DNA of 64,000 nucleotides, from positions 11,574,683-11,638,682 of the forward strand of contig CM055206.1 of NCBI GenBank assembly GCA_029224185.1, given 5' to 3'. The notes beneath the pieces were generated by a model that ran no database searches, was not told where the DNA came from, and worked only from the letters and a program-made list of their open reading frames with translations. The DNA is from Karalla daura (lineage: Eukaryota; Chordata; Actinopteri; Chaetodontiformes; Leiognathidae). Below are positions 38,065-51,314 of this stretch, in pieces. Numbering within the stretch: the first letter of the stretch is position 1; each line of letters opens with the position of its first letter. Made by a program: the position numbers and the translations under genes.

Positions 38065-38710
38065 AAAGACTGATTGCAGATGTGTCTATACATGCTTGTT
38101 TGAAACCGATCCAGGAATAACAGGTCTGCCAAAAGATGACACCCAAACTGTAACATGCAGTGTTGAAACCTATTTATTTTTCGCTCCGGCTGCATCCTTT
38201 TTTTTCTTCTGTTTTGCTGTTTTCTGATTAATATCAGTGACCTGTGTGTACAGCTCCATGAGTAGAATCATCACCCAGTCTATGTTTACATTGGGAGAAA
38301 GAAAAAAAAAACAATTTACTGTATGTTCAGGTAACTCAGAAGGTACAGTATCTTTGTAGATTTGCTTATTGTTAGTGTCATATGGAGCATCTCTATCACC
38401 CTGACATACGAGTTCCTTGTGTTTCTTTTGTTTTTTTTTTGTTTTTTGTTTTTATAGTGTGTACTATGTGCGTTGACAATGCTCAGGAGATTTTGACAGA
38501 TTTGATTGTGGACAAACAAGAATGTAAAGTCAAGATCCTGGAATGAAAAAAAAGAAAAGAAAAGAAAAAAGGCTTCAGTGTACCAAAAAAAAAGGTGAAA
38601 TATGGCAACGAGGAGTGGGCATTCAAAGGGATCTTGGCTTGTGCACTGGTGACAATGTGGCTGAAGAGACCCAGCAGAGATATTTATTAAATGTGATGCC
38701 TTTTAGACAA
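37990..38710 (+). other. batf: batf 3' UTR (approximate)
   Basis: Follows the batf stop codon. It holds an AG tract (38025-38064), ATTTA-type AU-rich motifs near 38170, and a variant poly(A) signal ATTAAA at 38686-38691. No canonical AATAAA is seen before the flvcr2 promoter, so the end is a guess. Confidence 0.35.
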
Positions 38711-39697
38711 TTTCTGACTTCCTGGGGTTTCTTTATTCATATTAATGTGTAACGGGACACAATGTATTTGTCAATTGTCATTCGTCCAGGTCCTTATCGA
38801 AAAAGTTCAAGAGTCACAGTAACTAAACATGTTGTGGATCCTCAAAGATGTTCCATCCAAGTGACTTCTTCAGTTCTGACTGGCTCCAAGCTTAGGATGT
38901 AACCTGTGTGGGGTTGTTTGCATAGCCACAGCAGGTCTGAACTGAAGCAGCGTCTTGGACGGGAGGTGAAGCATCTTCAAGGGTCTACAACACGTCCAGC
39001 TGCCACGACACAACTCCTCGGATAACGGCACACTTTCACTATAGTTGTTTTTAACGAGGGGGACCCAAGATGGCGCTGTTCGCTTTTAAGAGACGTAGAG
39101 TTTAAACGTTGAAAAAAATATTTATACACAGCCACGTGTGGGCAGGCATTAACTTTTGTCCTTGAGCAACAACTGACGCATTTATGCCATGTTGCAACCA
39201 CATTCGTCATTGTGAGCCCAATGGACAAAAAAAAAAAAAAAAACGATGATTACTTGCAACAGTTGTAGGGTTGCTAAACAAGATTTTTTCACTCGGTGCG
39301 ACTAAATATAATTACTACACACAACTCTATGTGTACATATGTATACAGAGAGAAAGAGAGAGAGAGAGATAAAGTCACCCTGACAGAAGTGCAAACTAGA
39401 TAGTACCGTGTGTATTGACAATGTGAAAGAGGCAGCAAGTGAACTTGAGTATCTATTTTACCTGTATACATTATCAACAACAGACATTATGAGCGTTAGC
39501 ATTTGTTATCAACAGTTTATTATCTACTAAAATGCCCCAAGTTAATGTAAACACGAATTTAATAATTTCTGAGATTCATAAAGAAATTCGTTATCTCGAA
39601 TATATAGGTTCCCCAGGAAGGAAACGACAGGACTTTATGACCACCGTGACAAACTTTTATGGCTTTGACGTGAGAGAGAGAGATTTCTACACAGGGT

Positions 39698-39801
<104 letters not shown>

Positions 39802-40189
39802 CAAAACTCAACACAAAGGACAGAGAAGGAAACTCCGCCCTTATAGCTGCGCTGACCGACTCGTCCGAGGATCCCGGAGCCGTGTTTCAGGTCCGGGTGG
39901 AGGGTCATAGAGCCGCCTCCACACGTGTCCACCCTCGGGAGTAGGTCGATCTGGAAGGAAAGGAGGAAGAGGAAGGCTGATTAAAAAACTTGCGCGAGTT
40001 TTTGACGTTAGAAATGAGTCCCGCTTGAGGCAAGAGCTCCGTGTGGAGGGAACAGCTGAATGTGGGGGAAACATGTGTTTATGAACTTCTTCTTTCTCTA
40101 AAAGCGGAAACATGAAGTTGTAGGCCCGTGAGTTCAGTTGGCATTTAATATAATCCCACAGGACAGGGATCACACACTCTCCACACTTT

Positions 40190-40216
40190 ATGTGTGAACG
40201 GAGCAGCCTGGTTTAA
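40190..40216 (+). promoter_or_regulatory. flvcr2: Upstream ORF just before flvcr2 exon 1a start
   Basis: A short ORF (ATG, 8 codons, then TAA) ends one base before the main ATG at 40218. It is not in frame with the protein. The spacing would suit termination and reinitiation control. It matters only if the transcript includes it; the 5' end is not known. Confidence 0.4.
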
Positions 40217-40217
40217 C

Positions 40218-43200
40218 ATGGAGGAGAAACCAGCGCTGGAAGACGCTCGGAGCGACGCGGACATGGAGAACCATGTCAAGCCGGAGGTCGAGGGGCCAAA
40301 ACCGACCCATCTGTACCGGCGTCGGTGGATGATCGTACTGCTGTTCAGCTCCTACTCTCTGAGCAACTCCTTCCAGTGGATCCAGTACGGCATCATCAAC
40401 AACATCTTCATGAAGTTCTACGGCGTGGACGCCTTCACCATAGACTGGATGTCCATGATCTACATGCTGACCTACATCCCCTTCATCTTCCCGGTGACCT
40501 GGCTGCTGGAGAGGAAGGGGCTCCGGGTCATAGCCCTGGTGGCCACCGCACTAAACTGCGCCGGGACCTGGGTCAAAGTGGCCAGCGTGCGACCCGACCT
40601 GTTTCCTGTCACCTTCCTGGGACAGTTTTGCTGCTCCTGCGCCCAGGTCTTCATCCTGGGGATGCCGTCCAGGATCGCCTCGGTGTGGTTCGGCTCGGAG
40701 GAGGTGTCCACCGCCTGCTCCATCGGAGTTTTCGGGAACCAGGTAGGCTGCAAGAGCTCCAGGTGATGTTGTTCATTCATCACAATGTAAACTCCCCCGC
40801 CCCGTAACCCGCGCGCTGACCACTGAGGCTGTAGTGCGCATATCTGGCACGTGTGTGTGCGTAATTACGCACGTCCAGGGCACCACGAGGGCATCGCCAC
40901 AACACTGCTCCTTCCAGCCTGTCAGAGTGAATGACAGCTATTGACAGATACAGATAGTAGTAGTAGTAGTGGTCCTATTGAATTCCTTCAGTTTATTATA
41001 TATATAGTGTATAAAATAAACAATGAGTCCTTGTGAAACATAGTGCGTGGTTTGTCAGGTGTGTGTGGATGTTAAACAGGACTTAGTCCTCATCCTCTAC
41101 TGATCCACTGATAGTCATCGGGTATTTGTCCTCCTCTTCTTCTGCCTCCCATGGTTATCAGGTGTTAGTCCTCTTCCTCTGCTAGCTATCAGGAATAAAT
41201 CATCTAATGTGTCAGAATGAATGACAGGTCATTTACAGTGATCTGTATGACAAGGTAAGAGAAAATAAACAAAGCAAGAGCCTGTAAGCAGTTATTTGAT
41301 TGTAATTGACAGAAAGAAAGAAACTTAGAAAGTAATCACAAATCATCTTGGTTGATTTGGTAATATGTATGGGTATGCTCCTAAGAGCTAAGTTAAAAAT
41401 TCTTTCACCTTCTTGAATTTGGATATTTTGTGACTTCTCTAGTTGTCTGTGAAGCGACCATGAAATATTTGTAGCGGAGTGAACAAGGTATGTGAGGATT
41501 TCATCTTGGCCTTTGTTGAACAAAATGTTATAGACTAAAATAACCTGACCGATCCTTTCACTAAGATGTGCCTTCATCAGCATGTTCTCACCAATGGCAT
41601 ATGAATAAAGTGCTACATTGATGAAGAATTGAAAATGAACTGAATCTCTGAGTAAATTTGGATACCTTCAGATAGTAGTGCTGCTATGCCACAGATTATA
41701 GTCCTGGTCCAAAGTTCACTGTAAGAATTACAGGATTAAGAAGAGATGTGTTAAACAAACAAAGCTACACTGCTGTGTGTGATGGAATCCAAGTGAACTC
41801 GTTTGTCCAGAAAAGGCAACAAATTGCCACACTTGAAGCTCATTCAAAAGCTTTCTTGGATAGAGTAGAAAAGAAAAGAGCAGCACTGTATCAGGACATG
41901 GGCTTGATTGAACACTGTCAGCTTTCATTTAATATCACTGGGAAGTAATCACTTACTTCTGGAAGAGAACAAACTGTGGTTTGGTATGGTAAAAACTAAC
42001 ATTTCTTTTCTCCGGCAGACTGTTAAAGAGGATCTTAATCTTCAGACTTCGCGTTTTTTGCTGACACGTACACAGAGCGAGTGGAGGTGTCAAAAGCTCC
42101 ATCTCTGTCTTAAAATCACCTTTATATCAGCTTTTTTATCATTCACAAAAAGTCTATATATCTCGAACACATCCCATAGAGGCTTTAGGACGATGTATTT
42201 ATGCACTCATTTATAGGGTCTAAACTATAGATCTTGTGAATGAGAGTGTAACTTCAGACTGTAAAAACTTAAAAAGCATCTTATTTTACACCCTGCCAAG
42301 AGGATAAGGTTTTATTCTGACAAAACAACAAACTTTAACCTAAATGTTAAGATTTGAATTCTGAGCTGCTTACTCACGTACTGATCAAATTCAACCAAGA
42401 AACATCTCTGACCCAGGGTCACTTTCCTTGAGAGACTGAGTTAAAGGTCAAGAGAAAAATATTTTTGTTTTCCATTTTCTATAGTGTCTTGCTGCCTTTT
42501 AACAAGTTAAAAAGGTAATGCATAGTCTCATTGGAGAGGAGTGGTCTGTGTAGAATTGGAAGATCTCCTATATTAGCATCACATGACAGGCCTGAAGGTC
42601 TCTGCGAGTTGTGAATGGGCCACAGTAACTTCCCGCTGTGCTCGCTCTGTGTCTGAACAAAGCATCTTCCTCGAGCAGGCAGTTTGCGCTGAGGACCGCG
42701 TGCTATAAAGGACACAAGCTCCGAAATCTTAAGACCTGTCAGGTTCCAGGGGGCCCGCTGCAGGACGGTCACAATGCCGCAGAGCAATACTTTGAAAGGC
42801 AGCCGTGAGAATTTTGAACTTGAGGGCGAGGGATGGCCGGGATCGAAGCCTGTGAAGAATGTGACTCCAAGCCTGGCATTACTGCAGTGGAGTCCCGGGC
42901 CTTTGGGCAGAGCCATCTCCATCGGGTCTCGTCTGGATGCTGAGGCTTTGCACGGGGAGCAGGCAGAGCTGGTCCCCAAAGCTGAGACCAAACTCTACCA
43001 CCGCCGGTGGCTGATGCTTTTCCTCTTCAGCGCTGTGTCAGGTAGCAGTTCCTTCATGTGGCTGCAGTACGGCATCATCAGCAACATCTTCATGCGCTTC
43101 TACAACATTGACTCCCTGGCCATCGACTGGCTTGCTATGATCTACCTGCTCACCTACATCCCACTCATCTTGCCAGTCCTGTGGCTCCTGGACAACAGGG

Positions 43201-46200
43201 GCATCCGGGAGGTCGTGCTAGTCGGGGCTGCCTTCAACTGCATTGGCGCCTGGATAAAAACCGGCAGTGCCAGTCCCATTATGTTCCCAGTTACCTTTCT
43301 TGGGCAGTTTTTTGGCTCAGTGGCCACCGTGTTCGTGCTTGGTATTCCATCTTACCTCGCCTCAGTGTGGTTTGGAGAGAAAGAGGTGTCCACTGCGTGC
43401 TCAATTGGTGTTCTGGGAAACCAGGTTTGTCTAAATCTTCTTCACTGAATATCTTCTTGTATTGCTCTGGGACTGTGTCCTTGAGTTTATCTGCATGTTC
43501 AGCAGTCTGTGTGTGCAGGGCTGCACTGGATGCCAAAGTCACATGCCAAGACACTTCTAGTGTCCTGGTGCGAGTGTCCTGAGAAAGTTTTGTCAGCTGC
43601 TCGCTGGAAACCTTTCGTCGCAGTTTGTCATTTTACAGACCACAATTGCAAAAACTCTCTCCATTTTGTTTCCCACATAACATTAAATGTCTTCTGATCT
43701 GTTGTTCAAAATGTTGTGACTATGTAACCAGTTATTTAATGATGTTTGGACAGTACAATATGCCACTTAGGCGCTGACTCAGACAGGCAATTTTTAAATT
43801 GGGATTATGCCACTAAAGGTGTGGTAGCTCTTTAATTTTATCGTGGTATTTCTTAATTAAGGTGTTTTGCAATTCAGGGCTTGTCATGGAGTAATCCAAA
43901 ACAAATGTAACTAGTAGTGTAACAAATTACTTTAAGCAGCAAGTAACTACTGTAAGTAAAATATGGTATTACTTTTTAAAAAGTTACTAGTAAAGTGTAA
44001 TGGATTACTTTTTTTCAATAGCTACCCCACCAAAGTGAATGAGACACCTTTAATGAGAGGCTGACTTACAGATCTCTGCAGAATCTGTCCTCTGCTGGAC
44101 AACTAATCTATTAATGCATTTTTCATTGGCGAAAGTGTTGTGGAATACGATTCAGCGAATTTGCAGTTTTCTGTTTTCTGATTAGGTTAGTTTTCTTACA
44201 GTTATCAATAGATTAGATCATGCAAAATCTTTCAAGCAAATATTCAGGAATTGATTTTTGAAGTCTGAATTATAGTCAGTCACTCACATGATCTAATTCA
44301 GGCAATCATGGATTTCTAAGCAATGCTTGATTGTTTATCAGTCTGTGACCGCCCTACCTCAGATTATCTTTGTTAACCCTCAGACTTCTATGTAGCACTA
44401 CTCCACAATCCATTGTCTTACTCTTTGTTTGGGTATAAATCCCTGCTCAGTCAATTGACTTGCAGCAGTAGTGTGAGTTTCTTTCTCCATTGCACAGCCT
44501 TTATTTTGGACCTGAAGATCATTTTTCTTCTGCAGTTTGCTGTTGAGGACATAAGCTCTGAAATCTTAAAACCTGTCAGATTCCAGGAACCTCAAGATGG
44601 TTACAGTGCCATGGAGCAATACTTTGAAAGGCAAATGGGAGAATTTTAAATTTGGGACCAAGAGGCAGACAGGGTCAAAGGCTGTGAAGGATGTCCTGGC
44701 CTTCCTGCAGTGGCGTACCGGGCCTTCAGACAGAGGCATCTCCATCGGGTCTCACCTGGATGCCGAGGCTTTCCATGGGGAGCAGACAGAGCTGATCCCC
44801 AAAACTGAGATCAAACTCGACCCCCAACGTTGGCTCATGCTCTTCGTCTTCAGTGCTGTGTCAGGCAGCAGTTCCTTCATGTGGCTGCAGTACAGCATCA
44901 TCAGCAACATCTTCATGCGCTTCTACAACATTGACTCCCTGGCCATCGACTGGCTTGCTATAATCTACCTGCTCACCTACATCCCACTCATCTTGCCAGT
45001 CCTGTGGTTCCTTGACAACAGGGGACTCCGGGACGTTGTAGTGGTCGGGGCTGCTTTTAACTGCATTGGTGCTTGGATAAAAATTGGCAGTGCCAGTCCC
45101 AATATGTTCGCACTCACCTTTCTTGGCCAGTTTTTTGGCTCAGTGGCCACCGTGTATGTGCTTGGTATTCCATCTTACCTCGCCTCAGTGTGGTTCGGAG
45201 AGAAAGAGGTGTCCACTGCATGCTCAATTGGTGTTCTGGGAAACCAGGTTTGTCTAAATCTTCTCCATTGAATATCTTCTTGTATTGCTGGAAAGGGGCT
45301 GCACTGGATAGCAGAATCGCATGCCAAGACAGTTCTAGTGTCCTGGTGTGAATGTCCTGAGAAAGTTTTGTCAGCTGCTCGCTGAAAACCTTTCATTACA
45401 GTTTGTCATTTTGCACTCTTCAATTGTAAAAAATTTCTCTCCATTTAGATTCTCACATATACTAAAATTGAATGCTAATGATAAAGCATGCACTTTGATG
45501 CAATTAAGAATTAAGAATTGCATTTTAATGTTTAGGTGTTTTGTATGATATTAGGTATGTGTGCAGGTTTTTCATTGAGAAAAAACCTTTTGTTTTTGCT
45601 CTGGCGTTCTAATAGCTTTAGTGAATGTATTCTGAATTGGGTTAGGGTTAGGTGATATACAGTGATATACATGGCACGATAAACCATTTGCAAACTTTTC
45701 TCATTTCAACTTGACAACGTGATATTATTCATGAACTTTCCACTCACTGTATGTCCTGACCTGTCTAACTTTTGTCTAACTGGTGTCTCACAGCTCGGCA
45801 TTGCCATCGGTTTCCTGGTGCCACCCATCCTGGTGCCTAATGTGGACGACATGGATGAGCTGGCTCATCACATCAGCATCATGTTCTACATCACAGCGGC
45901 TGTGGCCACCGTCCTCTTCATCCTTGTTGTCTTTGGTAAGACTTGTCTTGTAGTTGATGTACAAAAGCAGTGGTTCATGTAAAAATCTCAGGGATTATTC
46001 TGGGCCATTTGCTAATGGAAACCCCTCCTGTGTTTTCAAAATATCTCCATTGTCTGTATTCTCAGAAGCAAATGGCTCCAAATGTCTGCAGAGAAAACGA
46101 AACTTTCTGCATGGGTAGGCACTGTGACGGCTCGTTCTTGCAGTTTCATTGGTTAAGGAATTTTCATAAAATGTACATTTATTTACTGTAATAGTAGATT

Positions 46201-49166
46201 TAAATACCCCCCATCCTTTTTTTGTGAATGAGGTGTTTGTACCCAGAATACTTCTGTACTTTCCCTCGGAAATATCCAGCATTCAAATGTTATGAAATGC
46301 ATTATGTCAGCCTGTCTCACTGAGCCCAACGGGATTCCCTCATTCAGTTGTATCTACCAGATGATGGTTTTAATTTACATGAGACTTGGTTGCTGACAAG
46401 AAGCGCCATTCAGTAGACTAGGAAAGTGCTGACCTTCACGTTTGCACCAACACAAAACGTTCCTCAACAAAAAGACACTATTGTATCACAAGTAAGGTCA
46501 GGGGAGATGTCACAGGAGTGGGCACAAAAGTACCAGAATGCTTCAGTGTGAGAGTTTACAAAGAGTACATCAGTTTTAAGCAGATACCTTTGGAACAGAG
46601 AGCCGTCGTTGCGAACAGACAGTTTTGTTTAAGGTTTTCTGAAAGATGGAAGTTGAGTGACCTCACATGACAAACAGGATATGAGCTGTCAAGAAAAACA
46701 GCTTAGTTGCTGCTTAACATCTGCTACCAGTGCATTTTCACCCATTTGGTCTAGTCCAATGTAGAAGTGACCTCAGTCTCTGTTTTTATTGCGGTGAAAC
46801 CAGAATCATGCTCCTTGTCACGTTAGGGAGAGCTGTGCTGATAAGAGATGTGGTTTTTGGTGTTCAGCAGTGTGTAGTTCCTCTGCTGGATGGGGCATTT
46901 GTCGGGCCAAAGTGAAAGAAGCTGAATGAAAAAGCTCTTGTCCTGTTTGGGTGGGTAATGGGGGCGTGTGTGTGGAGGGGGTGGGGGGCTGTAAGTGCAC
47001 TGCATTCATACACACAAAAGGATGCTTGTAAGGGCTTTCCATAGTAGCACCAAGTACAGCACTCAGACTGACTGTCAACAGTGTTGGTGTTTTTACTCTA
47101 TTCTCCTGTAGCCATTGAAACACTCTACAATGTGCCATGGGTATTTTGGACATGGCTGGATTTTGTTAAAATAAGCCTGATATGAAATGAATGGAAACAC
47201 TAGGCCTTACTGTAGCCTTAGCCTAGCTTAAGGCTGCTTCATGCCATGGCCCTAGTCTTGTTCAACATGGTCATAGCTGTACAGCAAATGCCCTTCACCT
47301 GTTTAGGAAACGGTGGTGGTCTTGGACCAAGTCTTCTGTTTCCTCCATTTTGCTCTATCTAGGGCTTAGAGAGTCTATCATGTTCACTGATTAACACATT
47401 ATTCTTAGTTCATTTCATACATTCAACCAACACCAACACATGATGCCACATGGTAACTCTATCTATGCCCAAGCTCTCATGCAACAAGAAAATTAAAATG
47501 TTGACACAAACATGAATACCTCCTCAACACTAGGTGGCGATAGGCACCATTTCAGCAGGTAAACATGGACCCCTTTCTATTTCCTTCCTGTCCATGTTGA
47601 AAATATTCAGCTCGTTCAGCAGAGTTAGCATGAGCATAGTCCCTTCAAAGTTAACAACTGCATCATCTCAATGTTTTATTTTGGTGGGAGGAGTTAGGTA
47701 TTTCCTGGGCTAACACACTTACATGTAGTTCAGTTGTAAAGTTACTAATGGATTAAGAAAAAAATAAGTTTGCATTCAGTAAAGTAGAGAGTGACCAGGG
47801 TGCTAACTGGTGAGTTTTAGAGGTGAAAGCTTTTTACTGAGTTGAGCTAGCTGTTAGCTAGCTGTTAGCTAGCTCAACTTGACAATCTTCATGCTTGATG
47901 CTAATGTTTCACAGTAAGAAGGTCCTGGGTTTGACTTTTGGTCACAGAAGTCATGGCCTTTCTGTGAGGAGTTACATGTCAGTTGTACTGGTATGGTTTC
48001 CTTCCACACTCCAAAAATGTCCTTATTTAGGCTGAACAGAGGCTCTAAATTGATGCTTGAATACGTTGCATATATCAAAAACCTTAATTGCCCCATGGAA
48101 ATAAATGAAGTTTTCTGAATCTGAATCTCATACACCCATTGACCAGACTGATCTGGGCTTATATGGTGGATGGTGCAGTGGGTGTGGCTTGAGCAGTATT
48201 GCGCTGTTCGCGGTTTACTCCAGCAAGATAATATGCACCAGTTGGCCACAGTAGTTTCGTGATATGACACATCTGCTCTCACACACACGGCGCACTCTGA
48301 CACATACATGTGAGGTGCCATGTGTGAAGGTTGTCCTGCTGGCAGCGCCATCTGTAGCCCTGCGACAGGCCCGGTGAGTCAGCAGGGTGGACAAAGTCCC
48401 AGAATTTGCATAAACTGTTTGCAAAGCGAGATGAAGGAAGAAGTTCGGTCTCTGCCTTCCTCTAAACAAACTACCTGCCTGTCAACCACAGGTTAACCAC
48501 AGAGAAAGTCATGAAGTCGCATGAAGTGACTGCAACTGAGTTGGGGGATTCCCTGCAGGGAGGAAGGGGGTGAATCAGCATGTGCCAACTGTATACTTAA
48601 TAGACGGTTTGAATACAGCTTTGTGTCTCCCTCATGACAAATGGCTTAAAATACAGTGTAGATAATTTCACTGGGAAGGTCTTCGTATGTTGTCAAAGCA
48701 ACATGGGATATATCTGGGATGAATCATGGCTTTAAGAGCTGGTTACTGAACACTCACTTTCAGGTCAGGGCTGCCATGGGGGAGGATAACACTGGCACAG
48801 CTCCAGTAACCACAAAGACAGACATCTGTGTTTCCACATGAGGCCTGGGGGCACGTGTAAAGACTGAGACAGGTCACATCAGTCAAATCACCAAGAGGGG
48901 AGAGAGCGTTGCAGTTCAAAGAGGGACGCCTGTCCTTCACAAAAGAGAGATTTTAAAGATATCCACGTTATGGCTTGCATGGAGTTATGTCAGGCATAAA
49001 GTACGTGTGTGGACTTGTAGACCAAGTACAGAAGTTATCTGTGCTATTCGGTGTTATTCTCCCATTTTAGTAAAACTTGAAAGTTGAAAGTAAAGTTTGA
49101 ATCATGCGTCATGCATGCATACTTTAAACCTTCAAAGTGAGTGAAGCGCTCACATTATGCATCACA

Positions 49167-49232
<66 letters not shown>

Positions 49233-51263
49233 TATCATCATGTTGAGTTTGTAGCTCTGCATTCGTGTTTGACTCCTCTGTTTTTGGTTTGTCAGTCTTC
49301 CAGGAGCGTCCTAAACTGCCTCCAACTCAGGCCCAGGCCACAGCTCGCAGCATCCCACCAGAGCAGTACTCCTACACCGCCTCCATCCTCAGGCTGCTGC
49401 GCAACAGGCCCTTCGTCCTGCTCATCATCACATACGGTTGGTCATCACTGCTCTCCACTTAGAGACAGAATTGCTTAACTAGAAAGACCCAGAGGCAGAC
49501 AATGTTAAACTGGGCTTAATGTGGTACAGAGTGTTAACTTGGAAAACCTGAAAGACTGTTATTGTCCGGCGTGTTGGGATATTCTGAAGCACATCGTCCC
49601 TCAGTAAACCACTTTTCAAGAAGTCCTAAACATGCCACTTTTAATGATTCATCTTATCACAGCTTTGAATCGTGGTGAGGGAGTTCGCTCCAGAGGGGTC
49701 CAAAGTTTGATTATAGTCTAACAATGTTTAACAAATGTTTTTGACTGATGTGGCATTGATGTGGAGAAGAACCTCCAGGACGTTTGTTTTTCCAGCTCAC
49801 CACTAAGGGACGCTTTCACCTTGAGCGTTTGTCCTCAGTGTGTGCTAATAATGCAGCTATTATTAGTGTGGGTCTGTGTTTCTGTCTGTGTGTCCTTCAG
49901 TCTCTCTGCACATGATCTTTGGGTTGTCTGATGTGCATGCAGAGTTTACTTGGTTTCAGATTTACCTGTGGCGCTCACGCTGCAGCTCCACCTGTCGCTG
50001 TCTGTTTCTCTCAGCTGTCCAGTGACTATATATATTCAACAAAGGGGCTGTCTGTAGTTTACATATGATTCAAAGACATACAGTGCTTATAAATTCTTAT
50101 GTGGACATTCTGCTTCCTCAGTAGAGGAATCTCTACGAGATCCCCTGTTCCCTCAGTGCAAACCTGTTATCCTTTTATAGAAATCTCTCAGTTTTGGAAA
50201 TCTCTGTTTAGGAAAAAAGATGGGATTAGCTTCATTTCACACCACTCCAAACCAAACCAAACCAAACCTGGATGCTGACATTGCAATACTTCATAATCCG
50301 TTCAGACATTTCACTGTGGTGCCCTGTTCATTAATTGTTTGACAATGTACAACTCCAGCTGGTACAGTTTACCTCTCCTTGGATTACAATGACTTGAATA
50401 AGTGAGCATCTAAACATCTTGTTTGACAATATTTTCTGTCTTACAGGTTTGAACGTGGGATGTTTCTATGCAGTAGGCACCCTCCTGAACCGCATGATCA
50501 TCGAACACTACCCTGTAAGTTCTGCTTATATATAAAACTATAAATGGTATAAATACACACTTTCTATATTTCAAACTCAATTTTGTGTCAGTGCTTCCTC
50601 TGTCGCCCACAACTATTGTTACATTCCCTAAGTTCTTTGAAATTTCAACACGTCACATGACTGCAGCTTTAACACTGAAAATAAAACTCATTCATCACTA
50701 ACAAAGAGGTTTTATTCACTCTCCAATTTCAGTTTCATGTGGTAAAGGTGATGCCAAAACTAACACGACAAGGGATAGTTAAGATGCATTTCTCTGTTGA
50801 TGTATCACCACAAGCTATAGTTCAGTTGAAAGGTTTTCAGAAAGCGTGAGGAAGCAAAGATTATTGTAGGAGCTCCATCAGATTTCCCCAACATCTCCTA
50901 AAGTCTCCTAATGGTATTGATGTCAGTATGTGAGGCCAGAAGGTTACTGACTTAAATCCTGCCTGGCTCTCCAGGGAGAAGAGGTGAATGCTGGGAGGAT
51001 TGGCCTCACCATTGTCATTGCGGGGATGGTCGGCTCCCTGATCTGTGGCATTTGGTTGGACAAGACTAAAACATACAAGTAAGCATTGGGAAATATAAAA
51101 AGAGTGAGCTCAAGATCATTATTCCATTTCCAATTCCATTTTGTTATTGGTCTCTGACTCGTCCTCCTCCTTCAGACTGTGTTTAGTGTTTGTGTTTAGG
51201 CCTCTCAGGCCTGTGCGTGTGTGTGTGTGCGTGTGTGTGTGTGTGTGTCTGTGCGTGTGTGTC

Positions 51264-51314
<51 letters not shown>

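Larger units (their letters stand above)
42670..45480 (+). repeat. flvcr2: Tandem duplication carrying flvcr2 exons 1b and 1c
   Basis: About 1 kb from near 42670 to 43690 is repeated at about 44535-45480. Similarity begins about 100 bases before each ATG (agctccgaaatcttaagacc versus agctctgaaatcttaaaacc). It continues through the exon and about 230 bases of intron (for example gagaaagttttgtcagctgc in both). The first copy carries about 45 extra intron bases. The unit spacing is about 1.82 kb. Confidence 0.9.

Noticed and set aside
40194..40217. In-frame N-terminal extension of flvcr2 exon 1a
   Set aside because: It begins with GTG, not ATG; the first ATG in frame is 40218 in good context.
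40325..40807. 160-codon frame overlapping flvcr2 exon 1a
   Set aside because: A shadow in another frame of a GC-rich coding exon; no similarity to any family.
41748..41948. 66-codon frame between exons 1a and 1b as a possible extra exon
   Set aside because: No paired splice sites in phase and no resemblance to FLVCR proteins.
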